The position numbers and the translations under genes were made by a program. Positions 16,753 through 24,810 of a DNA stretch of 43,586 bases are shown piece after piece. The stretch covers positions 1 through 43,586 of the forward strand of contig CAZHTS010000039.1 of the NCBI GenBank assembly GCA_964535315.1, read 5' to 3'. Each line of letters opens with the position of its first letter. The stretch's first letter is position 1. Below the pieces are notes generated by a model. The model did no database searches. It was not told the origin of the DNA and saw only the letters and a list, made by a program, of their open reading frames with translations. The DNA is from CAZHTS01 sp964535315 (lineage in GTDB: Bacteria; Chloroflexota; Anaerolineae; Anaerolineales; Anaerolineaceae).

Positions 16753-16761
16753 CCGCTGCAT

Positions 16762-16805
16762 AAAAATGGGGTTTTGGGGCCAATTTTTGCGGCCCCAAAA
16801 CCCCA
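16762..16805 (-). terminator. Terminator of the liv operon
   Basis: A perfect 15-bp stem formed by 16767-16781 and 16791-16805 with a 9-base loop is followed on the minus strand by TTTTTA. It lies 27 bases beyond the last gene of the liv operon and just upstream of the his promoter, so it isolates the two operons. Confidence 0.88.
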
Positions 16806-16832
16806 CGATGCTTATCCCTTGCCGGAGGGCGG

Positions 16833-17222
16833 TCAGTCGCGCATGATGTTCATGCGCACTTCGGGCTGTTCAACGTACCAGAGGACGAACCAGGACATGG
16901 CCATTGCCAGCACGCTCATCACCACGTAAGGTGTGTTGAAATACTGCTGTCCCTCTTCCATGAGTGTGGCGTGCGGCAGGATCATCATCAAACGACTGAT
17001 CACGTTGAAGCCCTGGGCAAAGCCTATCAGGTACCAGGGCCAGGGCGCCACACTTTTCCGTAGGATCTGCGCCATTGCCACAATAGCCATGATAGCCAGT
17101 AGTATGGGCAGCCACCACTCCTGGCTGTCTGGGGAAAACGAGCTGGCCGGAAACAGTACGAATGGGATGAACTGTAGCACCAGCACCAGGATGATTGTTT
17201 TCTTGCTAAACAGTGGTTTCAT
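16833..17222 (-). CDS. Small membrane protein at the end of the liv operon
   Basis: The 129-residue product has four hydrophobic segments, roughly at residues 8-26, 33-48, 54-72 and 95-115, and a short polar C-terminus. I do not recognise the family. The start MKPLFSKK is set by AAGGAGGATACTG directly before the ATG at 17222; the longer in-frame extension overlaps livF and is not protein-like. It lies 22 bases after livF and before the operon terminator, so it is cotranscribed with the transporter and may be linked to it, but nothing in the sequence shows a role. Confidence 0.75.
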   Translation of the reverse strand: MKPLFSKKTIILVLVLQFIPFVLFPASSFSPDSQEWWLPILLAIMAIVAMAQILRKSVAPWPWYLIGFAQGFNVISRLMMILPHATLMEEGQQYFNTPYVVMSVLAMAMSWFVLWYVEQPEVRMNIMRD

Positions 17223-17244
17223 CAGTATCCTCCTTGTGCCTTCG

Positions 17245-17952
17245 CTAGACGCCCAGGTAAGCAGATTTGACCTGCGGGTTGTTGAGGATTTCTTTGGCGT
17301 CGCCTTCCAAGACGATGCTACCGGTCTCCAGCACGTAGGCCCGGTGGGCGATCGAGAGCGCCATCGCTGCGTTTTGCTCCACCAGTAAGATGCTGGTGCC
17401 CTGGGCGTTGATCTCCTGGATGATCTTGAAGATTTCCTCAACCAGCAGCGGGCTGAGGCCCATGGAGGGCTCGTCCAGCAGCAGCAGGGTGGGTTGGCTC
17501 ATCAGACCGCGCCCGGTGGCCAGCATTTGCTGCTCGCCGCCCGAGAGGGTGCCGCCCAACTGATTGATGCGTTCCTTCAGGCGAGGGAAGCTGGTGAAGA
17601 CGCGCTCCATGGTGCGGCTGATTTCTTGCGGATCGCTGCGCGTGTAAGCGCCCATCTCCAGGTTTTCGCGCACGGTCAGGGGAGCGAAGATCTTGCGGCC
17701 TTCGGGCACCTGGCTGATGCCCCGGCGGACGATCTGTTCGGCGGGGGTGGTGGTGATTTCTTCCCCCTTGAATTTGATCGACCCATCGCGGGCGCGCAGC
17801 AGACCTGAAATGGTACGCAGCGTGGTAGATTTACCGGCGCCGTTGGCGCCAATCAAGGTAACGATCTCTCCCTGGTTGACGTGGAAGGAGATGCCTTGAA
17901 GGGCGTGGATGGCACCGTAGTACACATGCAGGTCTTTGACTTCAAGCAACAT
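17245..17952 (-). CDS. livF: Branched-chain amino acid ABC transporter, ATPase LivF
   Basis: The 235-residue ATPase powers uptake together with LivG. Walker A is GANGAGKST, the signature LSGGEQQML, Walker B LLLLDEPSMGLSP, and the H-loop region reads ILLVEQNAAMAL, where the switch position is the Gln-Asn pair typical of LivF rather than His. EGRKIFAPLTVRENLEMG is also characteristic of LivF. It overlaps the end of livG by 11 bases, indicating coupled translation. Confidence 0.93.
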   Translation of the reverse strand: MLLEVKDLHVYYGAIHALQGISFHVNQGEIVTLIGANGAGKSTTLRTISGLLRARDGSIKFKGEEITTTPAEQIVRRGISQVPEGRKIFAPLTVRENLEMGAYTRSDPQEISRTMERVFTSFPRLKERINQLGGTLSGGEQQMLATGRGLMSQPTLLLLDEPSMGLSPLLVEEIFKIIQEINAQGTSILLVEQNAAMALSIAHRAYVLETGSIVLEGDAKEILNNPQVKSAYLGV

Positions 17953-18733
17953 GGCCGGCTCCCTTTCCTAAGTACGCTTCAACCACCCGCTGATTTTCCT
18001 GGATTTCTTTTGGAACGCCGCGGGCAATCACTTCACCAAAATCCATCACCGTAATGCGTTCGCAGATGCCCATGACCACGCGCATCTGATGCTCGATGAG
18101 CAGGATGGTCAGGCCAAAGCGTTCGCGGATGAAGTTGATCAGTTCCATCAGTTGGACGATCTCTTTCGGGTTCATCCCCGCCGCGGGTTCGTCCAACAGC
18201 AGCAGTTTGGGTTCGCAGGCCAGGGCGCGGGCAATCTCCACGCGGCGCTGTTCGCCGTAGGGCAGGTTCTTGGCGACTTCGTTCTGGATTTTGTCCAGCT
18301 TGAAGATTGCCAGGAAATCGCGCGCCCGTTCGGTGAGCTCGCGTTCCTGGGCGGAGAACTTGCTGTTGCGCAGGATACCGTCAAAGAGGTTGTAGCCGGA
18401 GTGGGCGTGGTAGGCAATGCGGACGTTATCCAGCACCGACAGATTGGAAAACAGACGGATGTTCTGGAAGGTGCGACCAATCCCCATGCGGGTAATTTCA
18501 TACGGCTCCAGGCCGACGGTGTTATCGCCCATGAAGCTGATATCGCCAGAGGATGGGACATAGAGCCCAGTGATCATGTTGAAAACGGTCGTCTTTCCGG
18601 CGCCGTTGGGGCCAATGAGCCCCACCAGTTCGCCTTTTTCGATCTTCATGCTAAAGTCGTGCACCGCCCGCAAACCGCCGAAGAATTTGGTCAGGCCTTC
18701 AATCTCGAGAATAGGGACATTATTTTCAGTCAT
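17942..18733 (-). CDS. livG: Branched-chain amino acid ABC transporter, ATPase LivG
   Basis: The 263-residue ATPase has Walker A GPNGAGKTT, the LivG-type FQNIRLFSNLSVLDNV segment, signature LPYGEQRRVEIARAL, Walker B LLLLDEPAAGMNP and switch His in LLIEHQM. The C-terminal VVEAYLGKG is typical of the family. It pairs with LivF as the heterodimeric motor on the cytoplasmic side of LivHM. It lies 15 bases after livM. Confidence 0.93.
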   Translation of the reverse strand: MTENNVPILEIEGLTKFFGGLRAVHDFSMKIEKGELVGLIGPNGAGKTTVFNMITGLYVPSSGDISFMGDNTVGLEPYEITRMGIGRTFQNIRLFSNLSVLDNVRIAYHAHSGYNLFDGILRNSKFSAQERELTERARDFLAIFKLDKIQNEVAKNLPYGEQRRVEIARALACEPKLLLLDEPAAGMNPKEIVQLMELINFIRERFGLTILLIEHQMRVVMGICERITVMDFGEVIARGVPKEIQENQRVVEAYLGKGAGHVA

Positions 18734-18748
18734 CGTGATCTCCGTAGA

Positions 18749-20113
18749 TTATTGGCCGGCAGGGGCGTTGGTGGACGCCGCTTCCTTGGACGGTCTGAGT
18801 TTAAGGATCGGGGCTTTCAAGAAACCCCATTCGATCGAACCGAGGATGCCCTGAGGCCGGATGAGCATGAGCAGCAGCAGGGTGATGGGGTATAAAACAA
18901 ACCGCCAGGTTGGCGCTTCGGTACCCATCTGGCTGAGTAAGACGCGCAGCAGGCCCTCGAGGAAGAAAATCCAGCCGAAAGAGGCCACGATGGTGCCTGT
19001 CATACTGCCCAGGCCGCCGAAAACGATGATGATCAGCGGGTTAAAACCAACCAGGAAGTCGAACGTTCCGGGGCTGAGGAACCCGATGAAGTGCGCATAC
19101 ACGCCGCCGCCCAGGCCGGCGAAGAAACTGCCGATGACGAATGCCAGCAGTTTGTTCTCGGCGATGTTGATGCCCATGGCTTTGGAGGCGGTTTCATCTT
19201 CGCGCACCGAGAGGATGGCCCGCCCGGTGGAAGAGTGGATGATGTTGCGCATGATGATGATCACCGCCACCAGGAAGAAGAAGGCCCAGAACCAGGTGGT
19301 CAGTTTGGGGATGCCGATCATGCCGCGCCCGCCCTTCATTTCGGGGAAGGGCAGGATGGTGTCGGAGTTGACCATCAGGGTGTTGATGACGATGGTGAAG
19401 CCGAGAGTGGCGATGCCAAAGTAGTCGCTGCCCAGGCTGAGCACGGGCAGGCCAAACAGGAAACTGACCTCTGCGGCGAAGACGCCGGCCAACACGACGG
19501 CCAGGAAGTAGATGACCTGCAACGCGGCTTCGCTGTTCAGCGGGCCGGGGGTGGCGATGTTGCCCAGCAGGGGCGCCAGGGCCGGGTCGATGAGATTGCC
19601 AATCCCCACCGCCACGGCGCCCGCCAGGGTCGATCCGATCAGATAGAGGGTGAAGGAGGAGAGGACGGGCACGCGGCGGTGACGCTGCATGTATTTCTGG
19701 ATGCCCAGGATGGCCAGGCCGCCCAGGGTAACGCCCAGGCCCAACACGATCAGGCCGCGTGAGTCGCCGTTGGTCCAACGGTAAGTGACATCGGCGGCGG
19801 CGTAGGCGCCGATGCCATAAAAGCCCCACTGCCCGAGGCTGAACTGGCCGTTAAAGCCGTAGATCAGGTTCAGGCCGAGCGCAACCATGGTCATGGCGCA
19901 GGCCTGGAAGAGCAGCCCGCTGTCGAAGGCGGTGAGGATTTGGAAATCGCCAAATTGCAGCGAAAGGGCCGCCTGCACGATCCCAAAAGCCAGGACGGTG
20001 CCTCCGATCTTGACCCATTTGTTGGCATGGCCCAGAACCCACAGCAGGCCATACAGATAGGCGACGATGGCGACGATTTTAACCAGTGACAATATCAGGA
20101 AACCGAGTTCCAT
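18749..20113 (-). CDS. livM: Branched-chain amino acid ABC transporter, permease LivM
   Basis: The 454-residue permease has about ten hydrophobic segments. The family core is seen in NLIYGFNGQFSLGQWGFYGIGAYAAA, here cited as GFNGQFSLGQ and FYGIGAY, and the EAA-like loop VREDETASKAMGINIAENKLLAFVIG, cited as VREDETASKAMGIN. It is longer than typical LivM, with an extra N-terminal transmembrane region and a charged C-terminal tail. It forms the membrane channel with LivH. The gap to livH is ten bases. Confidence 0.92.
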   Translation of the reverse strand: MELGFLILSLVKIVAIVAYLYGLLWVLGHANKWVKIGGTVLAFGIVQAALSLQFGDFQILTAFDSGLLFQACAMTMVALGLNLIYGFNGQFSLGQWGFYGIGAYAAADVTYRWTNGDSRGLIVLGLGVTLGGLAILGIQKYMQRHRRVPVLSSFTLYLIGSTLAGAVAVGIGNLIDPALAPLLGNIATPGPLNSEAALQVIYFLAVVLAGVFAAEVSFLFGLPVLSLGSDYFGIATLGFTIVINTLMVNSDTILPFPEMKGGRGMIGIPKLTTWFWAFFFLVAVIIIMRNIIHSSTGRAILSVREDETASKAMGINIAENKLLAFVIGSFFAGLGGGVYAHFIGFLSPGTFDFLVGFNPLIIIVFGGLGSMTGTIVASFGWIFFLEGLLRVLLSQMGTEAPTWRFVLYPITLLLLMLIRPQGILGSIEWGFLKAPILKLRPSKEAASTNAPAGQ

Positions 20114-20123
20114 GCACGACCTC

Positions 20124-21251
20124 CTAAGCTTTCTCTTTTTCCGGTTCGCCGAAGATACCGGTCGGTTTCACCAGCAGAACCAGGATCAGGATTGTAAAAG
20201 CCACCGCATCGCGCATGGGAGTGGAGATATACCCCATCGTCAAGGCTTCGGCCTGGCCCATGATCAACGCCCCGACCAGCGCTCCCGGGATACTACCGAT
20301 GCCACCCAGCACGGCGGCCACGAAGGCCTTGAGGCCGGGGAGGATGCCGAGCTGAGACCAGATCGAAGAGTAGGCGATGGCGTACAGCACACCCCCCAGG
20401 CCTGCAAAAGCGGCGCCGACGGCGAAGGTGAACGAGATCACCTGGTCGACGTTGATGCCCATCAGGCGGGCGGCCTGTTTGTCATAGGATGTGGCGCGCA
20501 TGGCAATACCGATCTTGGTGCGGCGGACGAGGAACTGCAAGAAGATCTGCACCAGGATCGAAGTAATCATGATGATAATGAAGATATTCGAGAAGGTGAT
20601 GCTGTTTCCCGGAGGGGCTTGATCGGGGTTAACCGGATAAATTCCATCTTTAATGTACCAGGCAATCACTTCGAAGGGGCGCTGGTATGGGATGAAGCGT
20701 GGGGAAAAAACAAAGTTGAGCGCCCCGAAGAATTCCAGAAAGAAAGAGACGCCAATCGCGGTGATCAGGGCGGCGATACGGGGGGCGTCTCGGAGGGGTT
20801 TGTAGGCGACACGTTCAATGGTTACGGCCAGGATGATGCACACGAACATAGACAGCACCATCACGGTCAATGAACCCAGGGTAACGACCAAACCTTCCGG
20901 CATGCCGGGGAAGAAATTCGCAGGCCAACGATGCAAACTAAAGCGCGTAACGGCGTAATAGCTGACGAAGGCCCCCACCATGAATACATCGCCATGTGCA
21001 AAATTGATCAACTTGACGATGCCATACACCATTGTGTAGCCGAGAGCAATCAGGGCATACACAAACCCCAGTTGTAAACCACTCAATACAATCTGGATGA
21101 ACAGGGTAGGATTGTTAACCAGGTTTCGTACAATTACATAAACGACCACCAACGCCAATATCGCAAGAAAGCCCTGCCCAATCCAGGCCAGCGGGGCTTT
21201 TGGTTTGTATAAAGTTGGCGAGGATGATCGGAGAATGTTTGGATTTTGCAT
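20124..21251 (-). CDS. livH: Branched-chain amino acid ABC transporter, permease LivH
   Basis: The 375-residue permease carries the LivH signature LQLGFVYALIALGYTMVYGI, then LINFAHGDVFMVGAF, and the EAA loop TSYDKQAARLMGINVDQVI. LGGIGSIPGALVGALIMG near the end is also typical. At 375 residues it is longer than E. coli LivH (308), with an N-terminal extension of about 60 residues and an insertion between residues 100 and 120 and near 215. AAGGAGA lies 11 bases before the ATG at 21251. It follows livJ after a hairpin that may lower its expression relative to the binding protein. Confidence 0.92.
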   Translation of the reverse strand: MQNPNILRSSSPTLYKPKAPLAWIGQGFLAILALVVVYVIVRNLVNNPTLFIQIVLSGLQLGFVYALIALGYTMVYGIVKLINFAHGDVFMVGAFVSYYAVTRFSLHRWPANFFPGMPEGLVVTLGSLTVMVLSMFVCIILAVTIERVAYKPLRDAPRIAALITAIGVSFFLEFFGALNFVFSPRFIPYQRPFEVIAWYIKDGIYPVNPDQAPPGNSITFSNIFIIIMITSILVQIFLQFLVRRTKIGIAMRATSYDKQAARLMGINVDQVISFTFAVGAAFAGLGGVLYAIAYSSIWSQLGILPGLKAFVAAVLGGIGSIPGALVGALIMGQAEALTMGYISTPMRDAVAFTILILVLLVKPTGIFGEPEKEKA

Positions 21252-21284
21252 CAGTTAGACTTCTCCTTTTCGCTGAGATGTCGG

Positions 21285-21318
21285 CAATGGAGGACGACGC
21301 GCACGCCGTCCTCCATTG
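21285..21318 (-). promoter_or_regulatory. Intercistronic hairpin between livJ and livH
   Basis: A perfect 12-bp stem (21285-21296 with 21307-21318) and a 10-base loop lie between the two genes. No T-run follows on the minus strand. Such hairpins after a binding-protein gene usually stabilise the upstream mRNA part so that more binding protein than permease is made; this role is inferred. Confidence 0.6.
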
Positions 21319-21339
21319 ATTCACAGATGACCGTTGAAA

Positions 21340-22506
21340 TTACGGTATAACCTGCGTTTGGAATTGAGCTGAACCCTCTTTCACAGCGATGATGGTGACA
21401 GGCTTGATGGGGGTATGGAAGGCGTCGAAGGTGATCGAGCCGGAAACGGCTTCGAACTTGCCTTTGGCGATGGCCTCGGCAACCTTGGCGGGGTCGTCGG
21501 CAGCCGCGTTCTGGATACCCTCAATCATGATATTGGTCGCGTCGTAAGCCAACGCAGCCAGCGCATCGGGCAGCTTCGGATTGCCCTTGTCGTCCTTGTA
21601 CTTGGCGCCGTAGGCCTTTACAAAGCTCTCAACCTTGGCACGCTTTTCGGTGGGCGAGTAGTGGTTGGTGAAGAAACCACCATCGGCAGCCTTGGCGTCC
21701 AGATCAGGAGAGTCCCAGCCATCTCCGCCGATGAACGGAGCGGTGATGCCCTTTTCCTTGGCCTGCTTGGTGGCCAGGTTGACGATGTTGTAGTAGTCAG
21801 GGAGGACTACGACGTCGGGCTTGGCTTCGGCAACTTTGGCGAGGGTGGTGGAGAAGTCCGTGTCCTTGGACGTGTAGGTTTCCTTGCCAACAATCTGGCC
21901 GCCCATCTCGCCGAAGTACTTCTCGAAGTATTCGGCCAGACCCTTAACGTAGTCGTTCGATTGATCCAGCATAATGAAGGCGGTATTCGCTTTCAGTACT
22001 TCCTTGGCGAATTTGGCCATCACTTTACCCTGGGTGTCGTCATTGTAGCAGGCGACGAAGGTGAAGGGCTTTACATTGCCGCTTGCATCGCGCACAACGT
22101 TGGGGTTGGTCGAGGTGCCGCTGATTTGCACAACTTTCTTGGCGTTGGCGATTTCAGAAACCGGGATGGAGGCCTTCGAGCAAACTTCGCCGATGATGTA
22201 GTGAACCTTATCCTGATCGATGACCTTGTTGGCGGCGTTCACGGCCGGGTCAGGGGTGCACTGCGAATCTTCAACGATGGGCACGATCTTCTTGCCCAGG
22301 ACGCCACCCTTGGCGTTCCACTCTTCGATGGCCAGCAGAGCGCCATCACGGGTCGAAACACCGAAGGTCGGGACGGGGCCGCTCAACGGAGCGAGAATGG
22401 CGATCTTAATCTCGCCGCTACCGCCGCTACCGGTGGCGCCGCCACCGCAGCCGGACAGTACCATCGACGCCAGCACAATCAAGGTTACCAAAATACGAAC
22501 TTTCAT
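21340..22506 (-). CDS. livJ: Branched-chain amino acid ABC transporter, substrate-binding lipoprotein
   Basis: The 388-residue product has a lipoprotein signal with lipobox LSGC and lipidated Cys20, then a Gly/Ser linker and a type I periplasmic binding fold: IKIAILAPLSGPVPTFG, YIIGEVCSKASIPVSEI, FIMLDQSNDYVKG and DALAALAYDATNIM are family landmarks. Ligands could be Leu/Ile/Val, other amino acids, amides or urea; sequence alone does not tell. The start MKVRI at 22506 is set by AAAGGAGG nine bases upstream. It is the first gene of the operon and has a long predicted leader of about 318 nt. Confidence 0.92.
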   Translation of the reverse strand: MKVRILVTLIVLASMVLSGCGGGATGSGGSGEIKIAILAPLSGPVPTFGVSTRDGALLAIEEWNAKGGVLGKKIVPIVEDSQCTPDPAVNAANKVIDQDKVHYIIGEVCSKASIPVSEIANAKKVVQISGTSTNPNVVRDASGNVKPFTFVACYNDDTQGKVMAKFAKEVLKANTAFIMLDQSNDYVKGLAEYFEKYFGEMGGQIVGKETYTSKDTDFSTTLAKVAEAKPDVVVLPDYYNIVNLATKQAKEKGITAPFIGGDGWDSPDLDAKAADGGFFTNHYSPTEKRAKVESFVKAYGAKYKDDKGNPKLPDALAALAYDATNIMIEGIQNAAADDPAKVAEAIAKGKFEAVSGSITFDAFHTPIKPVTIIAVKEGSAQFQTQVIP

Positions 22507-22830
22507 CTTCTTAATCCTCCTTTGGATTGGATAGACTGGGGGCAAAACGGCTTACCCCGGGTTGACTACGATGCAAATTTTTTCAGCGTTGGGGTATAGC
22601 AAACAATACGGGCAACCACCTCCTTTTTAATCTGGAATTAATCCTGCTATCTACACCTTACTTACACCGGTTGAGGCTGCCTCAGCCGGAACAATGCCGT
22701 TAACGGGTACGCTGAACTACGCTTAAAAGATTGATCAACGTATTAATCTGAAATACCAGACAGCATCGAAGGTTCTTGGGGGATTCTCAATTGAACAGGG
22801 AACGTAAAGGGAAAGTCAACAACCTTCGTT

Positions 22831-22859
22831 ATCATATCTACTTTAGTCGTGATTGTCAA
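22831..22859 (-). promoter_or_regulatory. livJ promoter
   Basis: The minus strand has TTGACA (22854-22859), a 17-bp spacer and TATGAT (22831-22836), close to the sigma70 consensus. The predicted start is at about 22824. Confidence 0.75.
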
Positions 22860-22908
22860 TAGATTTGCCTGCCAATTTTTGCCGAAAGTGTCAAACCTGG
22901 TCTTATTT

Positions 22909-22924
22909 TGTGACTTGAGTCACA
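22909..22924. promoter_or_regulatory. CRP-type operator TGTGA-N6-TCACA
   Basis: TGTGACTTGAGTCACA is a perfect inverted repeat with the half-sites of the Crp family. Its centre, 22916.5, lies 41.5 bp upstream of the predicted nrfH start (about 22958), the standard class II activation position. The regulator at 24807-25508 keeps the residues that read TGTGA and is the obvious candidate to bind it. Confidence 0.75.
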
Positions 22925-22945
22925 TTCAAAACCTGAGAGCAAAAT

Positions 22946-22951
22946 TAAAAT
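22946..22951 (+). promoter_or_regulatory. -10 element (TAAAAT) of the nrfHA promoter
   Basis: TAAAAT at 22946-22951 gives a predicted start near 22958. No recognisable -35 hexamer is present; its place is taken by the operator at 22909-22924, as expected for an activator-dependent promoter. Confidence 0.5.
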
Positions 22952-22998
22952 CAAAGTGATATGTGGGTGTCGATATTTTTTACAGCGGGTGAGGTGCC

Positions 22999-23493
22999 AT
23001 GAAATTACCGTTGTTCGTTGGAGTGGTTGTGCTGGTTGCCGTGTTGGCGGTGGGGATGTACGTGACCAATTTCACCGTCTACCTGGGGAATGACCCGACC
23101 ACCTGCAATAATTGCCACGTCATGGATGCGGCTTATGAGGGCTGGTACCATGCCAGTCACCAGCGTTGGGCGACCTGTAATGATTGCCATACGCCGCACG
23201 AGTTGATCCCGAAGTATTTCGTCAAAGCCAAATCGGGCATGAACCACGTGAGCATGTTTACCCTGGGGTTGATCCCCGAACCGCTGCGCGCCAAACCCGA
23301 GACCGACGACATGATTCAGGAAAATTGTATTCGCTGCCACAGCGAGACGGTCTCGGCCATCGCCGATGGGCAGATGGACGCCGGCCGGTATTGCTTTGAC
23401 TGTCACCGTTCGGTGGCGCACGGCGAACGCGGGATATCGATCCTGCCGTACCAGGATAAAGGCAAATACACTTTGGGTGAGCAACCCAAATAG
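22999..23493 (+). CDS. nrfH: Cytochrome c nitrite reductase, membrane quinol dehydrogenase subunit NrfH
   Basis: The 164-residue NapC/NirT family protein is anchored by one N-terminal membrane segment (residues 4-25) and oxidises menaquinol to pass electrons to NrfA. Four heme c motifs are seen: CNNCH at 36-40, CNDCH at 60-64, CIRCH at 110-114 and CFDCH at 132-136. The length matches NrfH. GTGAGGTG precedes the ATG. nrfA begins 18 bases downstream, so the pair is one transcript. Confidence 0.95.
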   Translation: MKLPLFVGVVVLVAVLAVGMYVTNFTVYLGNDPTTCNNCHVMDAAYEGWYHASHQRWATCNDCHTPHELIPKYFVKAKSGMNHVSMFTLGLIPEPLRAKPETDDMIQENCIRCHSETVSAIADGQMDAGRYCFDCHRSVAHGERGISILPYQDKGKYTLGEQPK

Positions 23494-23511
23494 TTTTTAA
23501 GGAGTGGGCCG

Positions 23512-24810
23512 ATGAAGAAACCGGATGTGAAATCGCTTGTATTGACCGCCATCATCATTGTTCTGGGGGTGGGGGTAATTGGCTTGCTGTTGTTTATCTA
23601 CAATCAACCTGCGCCGGCGCGAGGAATCCCGCCGCTGGCAGCCATCGAGGCGATGGAGCCGGACAGCGCCAAATGGGGCGTCAATTTTCCCAATCAATAC
23701 ACCACGTTGTTGAAGACGGAAAAGAATAACACCCGAACGGTGTATGGCGGTTCGGATCCCTTTTCGAAGCTCGAAGTGGATCCACGTCTGGTGAAACTGT
23801 TTGCCGGCTATCCCTTCAGTAAGGGGTATGAGGAGGATCGCGGCCACATGAACGCGCTGGTCGACGTGCGCAGGACGCCGCGCCTTTCGGATAAGACTCC
23901 CGGCACCTGTTATTCCTGTAAGAGTTCGGATAACCCCAAACTGTGGGCCACAATGGGCATGAAGGAATACGATGCCGCCAAATTTGCCGATTTGGGGCAG
24001 AAGATCAATAACCCCATCGGCTGCGCCAACTGTCACGAGGCCGGGACGATGCGCCTGGTGGTGACCAACCCCGCCCTGGATGAGGCGCTCAAGGCTCAGG
24101 GGAAAGACTGGCACACCTTCACCCGCCAGGAGATGCGCACGGTGGTGTGCGCCAACTGTCACGTCGAGTATTACTTCGCCGGCGAAGGTAAGTACTTAAC
24201 TTTCCCGTGGGAGAAGGGCACAGTAATTGACGAGATTGAGAAGTATTACGAGGAAGAGGCCTTTAGCGATTGGAAACATCCGGACAGCGGCGCGGCGATG
24301 GTCAAGATGCAGCATCCCGATTACGAGTTGTTTACCGCCGGCAGCACCCATTACAAGGCCGGTGTGGCCTGCGCCGATTGCCACATGCCGTACACTCGAG
24401 ACGGATCGGTTAAGTTCTCGACCCACGATGTCCACAGCCCGCTGCTCAACCCGGCTTCTACCTGCGGCGCCTGCCATACGGACGTGGATTATGTGACTCA
24501 ACGGGTGAGCGCCATTCAAAAACAGGTGGCCGATACGATGATCGCCACCGAAGACGCCCTGGTGGCGGCCATTGAGGCCATTTCGACCGCAGCGGCCGCG
24601 CCGGGTGTGGATGAGGAGTTGTTGGCCGAGGCGCGTCAGTTGCATCGCCGGGCGCAGTTACGCTGGGATTTCATTGCTGCCGAAAATAGTATGGGGTTCC
24701 ACAACCCGGAGGAGGCGTTGCGTATTCTGGCTTCGGCCACCGACCTGGCGCGACAGGCGCAGATTAAGGCGATCCTGGCGGCCGGTGCAAAGCCACAGGC
24801 CAGTCGTTAA
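23512..24810 (+). CDS. nrfA: Cytochrome c nitrite reductase catalytic subunit NrfA (ammonia-forming)
   Basis: The 432-residue pentaheme enzyme reduces nitrite to ammonium with six electrons on the outer face of the membrane. The active-site heme has the Lys-ligated motif CYSCK at 133-137, diagnostic for NrfA. The other motifs are CANCH 171-175, CANCH 213-217, CADCH 287-291 and CGACH 318-322. Tyr220 in CHVEYYF and the His residues in THDVHSP (305, 308) correspond to active-site and heme-ligand residues of the family. The N-terminus (residues 8-30) is an uncleaved-looking membrane segment. AAGGAGTGGGCCG lies before the ATG. The stop codon overlaps tail to tail with that of the regulator gene. 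Confidence 0.95.
   Translation: MKKPDVKSLVLTAIIIVLGVGVIGLLLFIYNQPAPARGIPPLAAIEAMEPDSAKWGVNFPNQYTTLLKTEKNNTRTVYGGSDPFSKLEVDPRLVKLFAGYPFSKGYEEDRGHMNALVDVRRTPRLSDKTPGTCYSCKSSDNPKLWATMGMKEYDAAKFADLGQKINNPIGCANCHEAGTMRLVVTNPALDEALKAQGKDWHTFTRQEMRTVVCANCHVEYYFAGEGKYLTFPWEKGTVIDEIEKYYEEEAFSDWKHPDSGAAMVKMQHPDYELFTAGSTHYKAGVACADCHMPYTRDGSVKFSTHDVHSPLLNPASTCGACHTDVDYVTQRVSAIQKQVADTMIATEDALVAAIEAISTAAAAPGVDEELLAEARQLHRRAQLRWDFIAAENSMGFHNPEEALRILASATDLARQAQIKAILAAGAKPQASR

Larger units (their letters stand above)
22507..22998. other. Divergent regulatory region between livJ and nrfH
   Basis: This 492-base gap has the livJ promoter at 22831-22859, the CRP-like site at 22909-22924 and the nrfH -10 at 22946-22951. 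The livJ leader holds a 9-bp hairpin at 22667-22689 (one wobble), a palindrome CCGTTAACGG near 22697 and a second AAGGAGG-like sequence at about 22617-22627, about 110 bases before the livJ ATG, with no convincing peptide after it. Confidence 0.55.
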
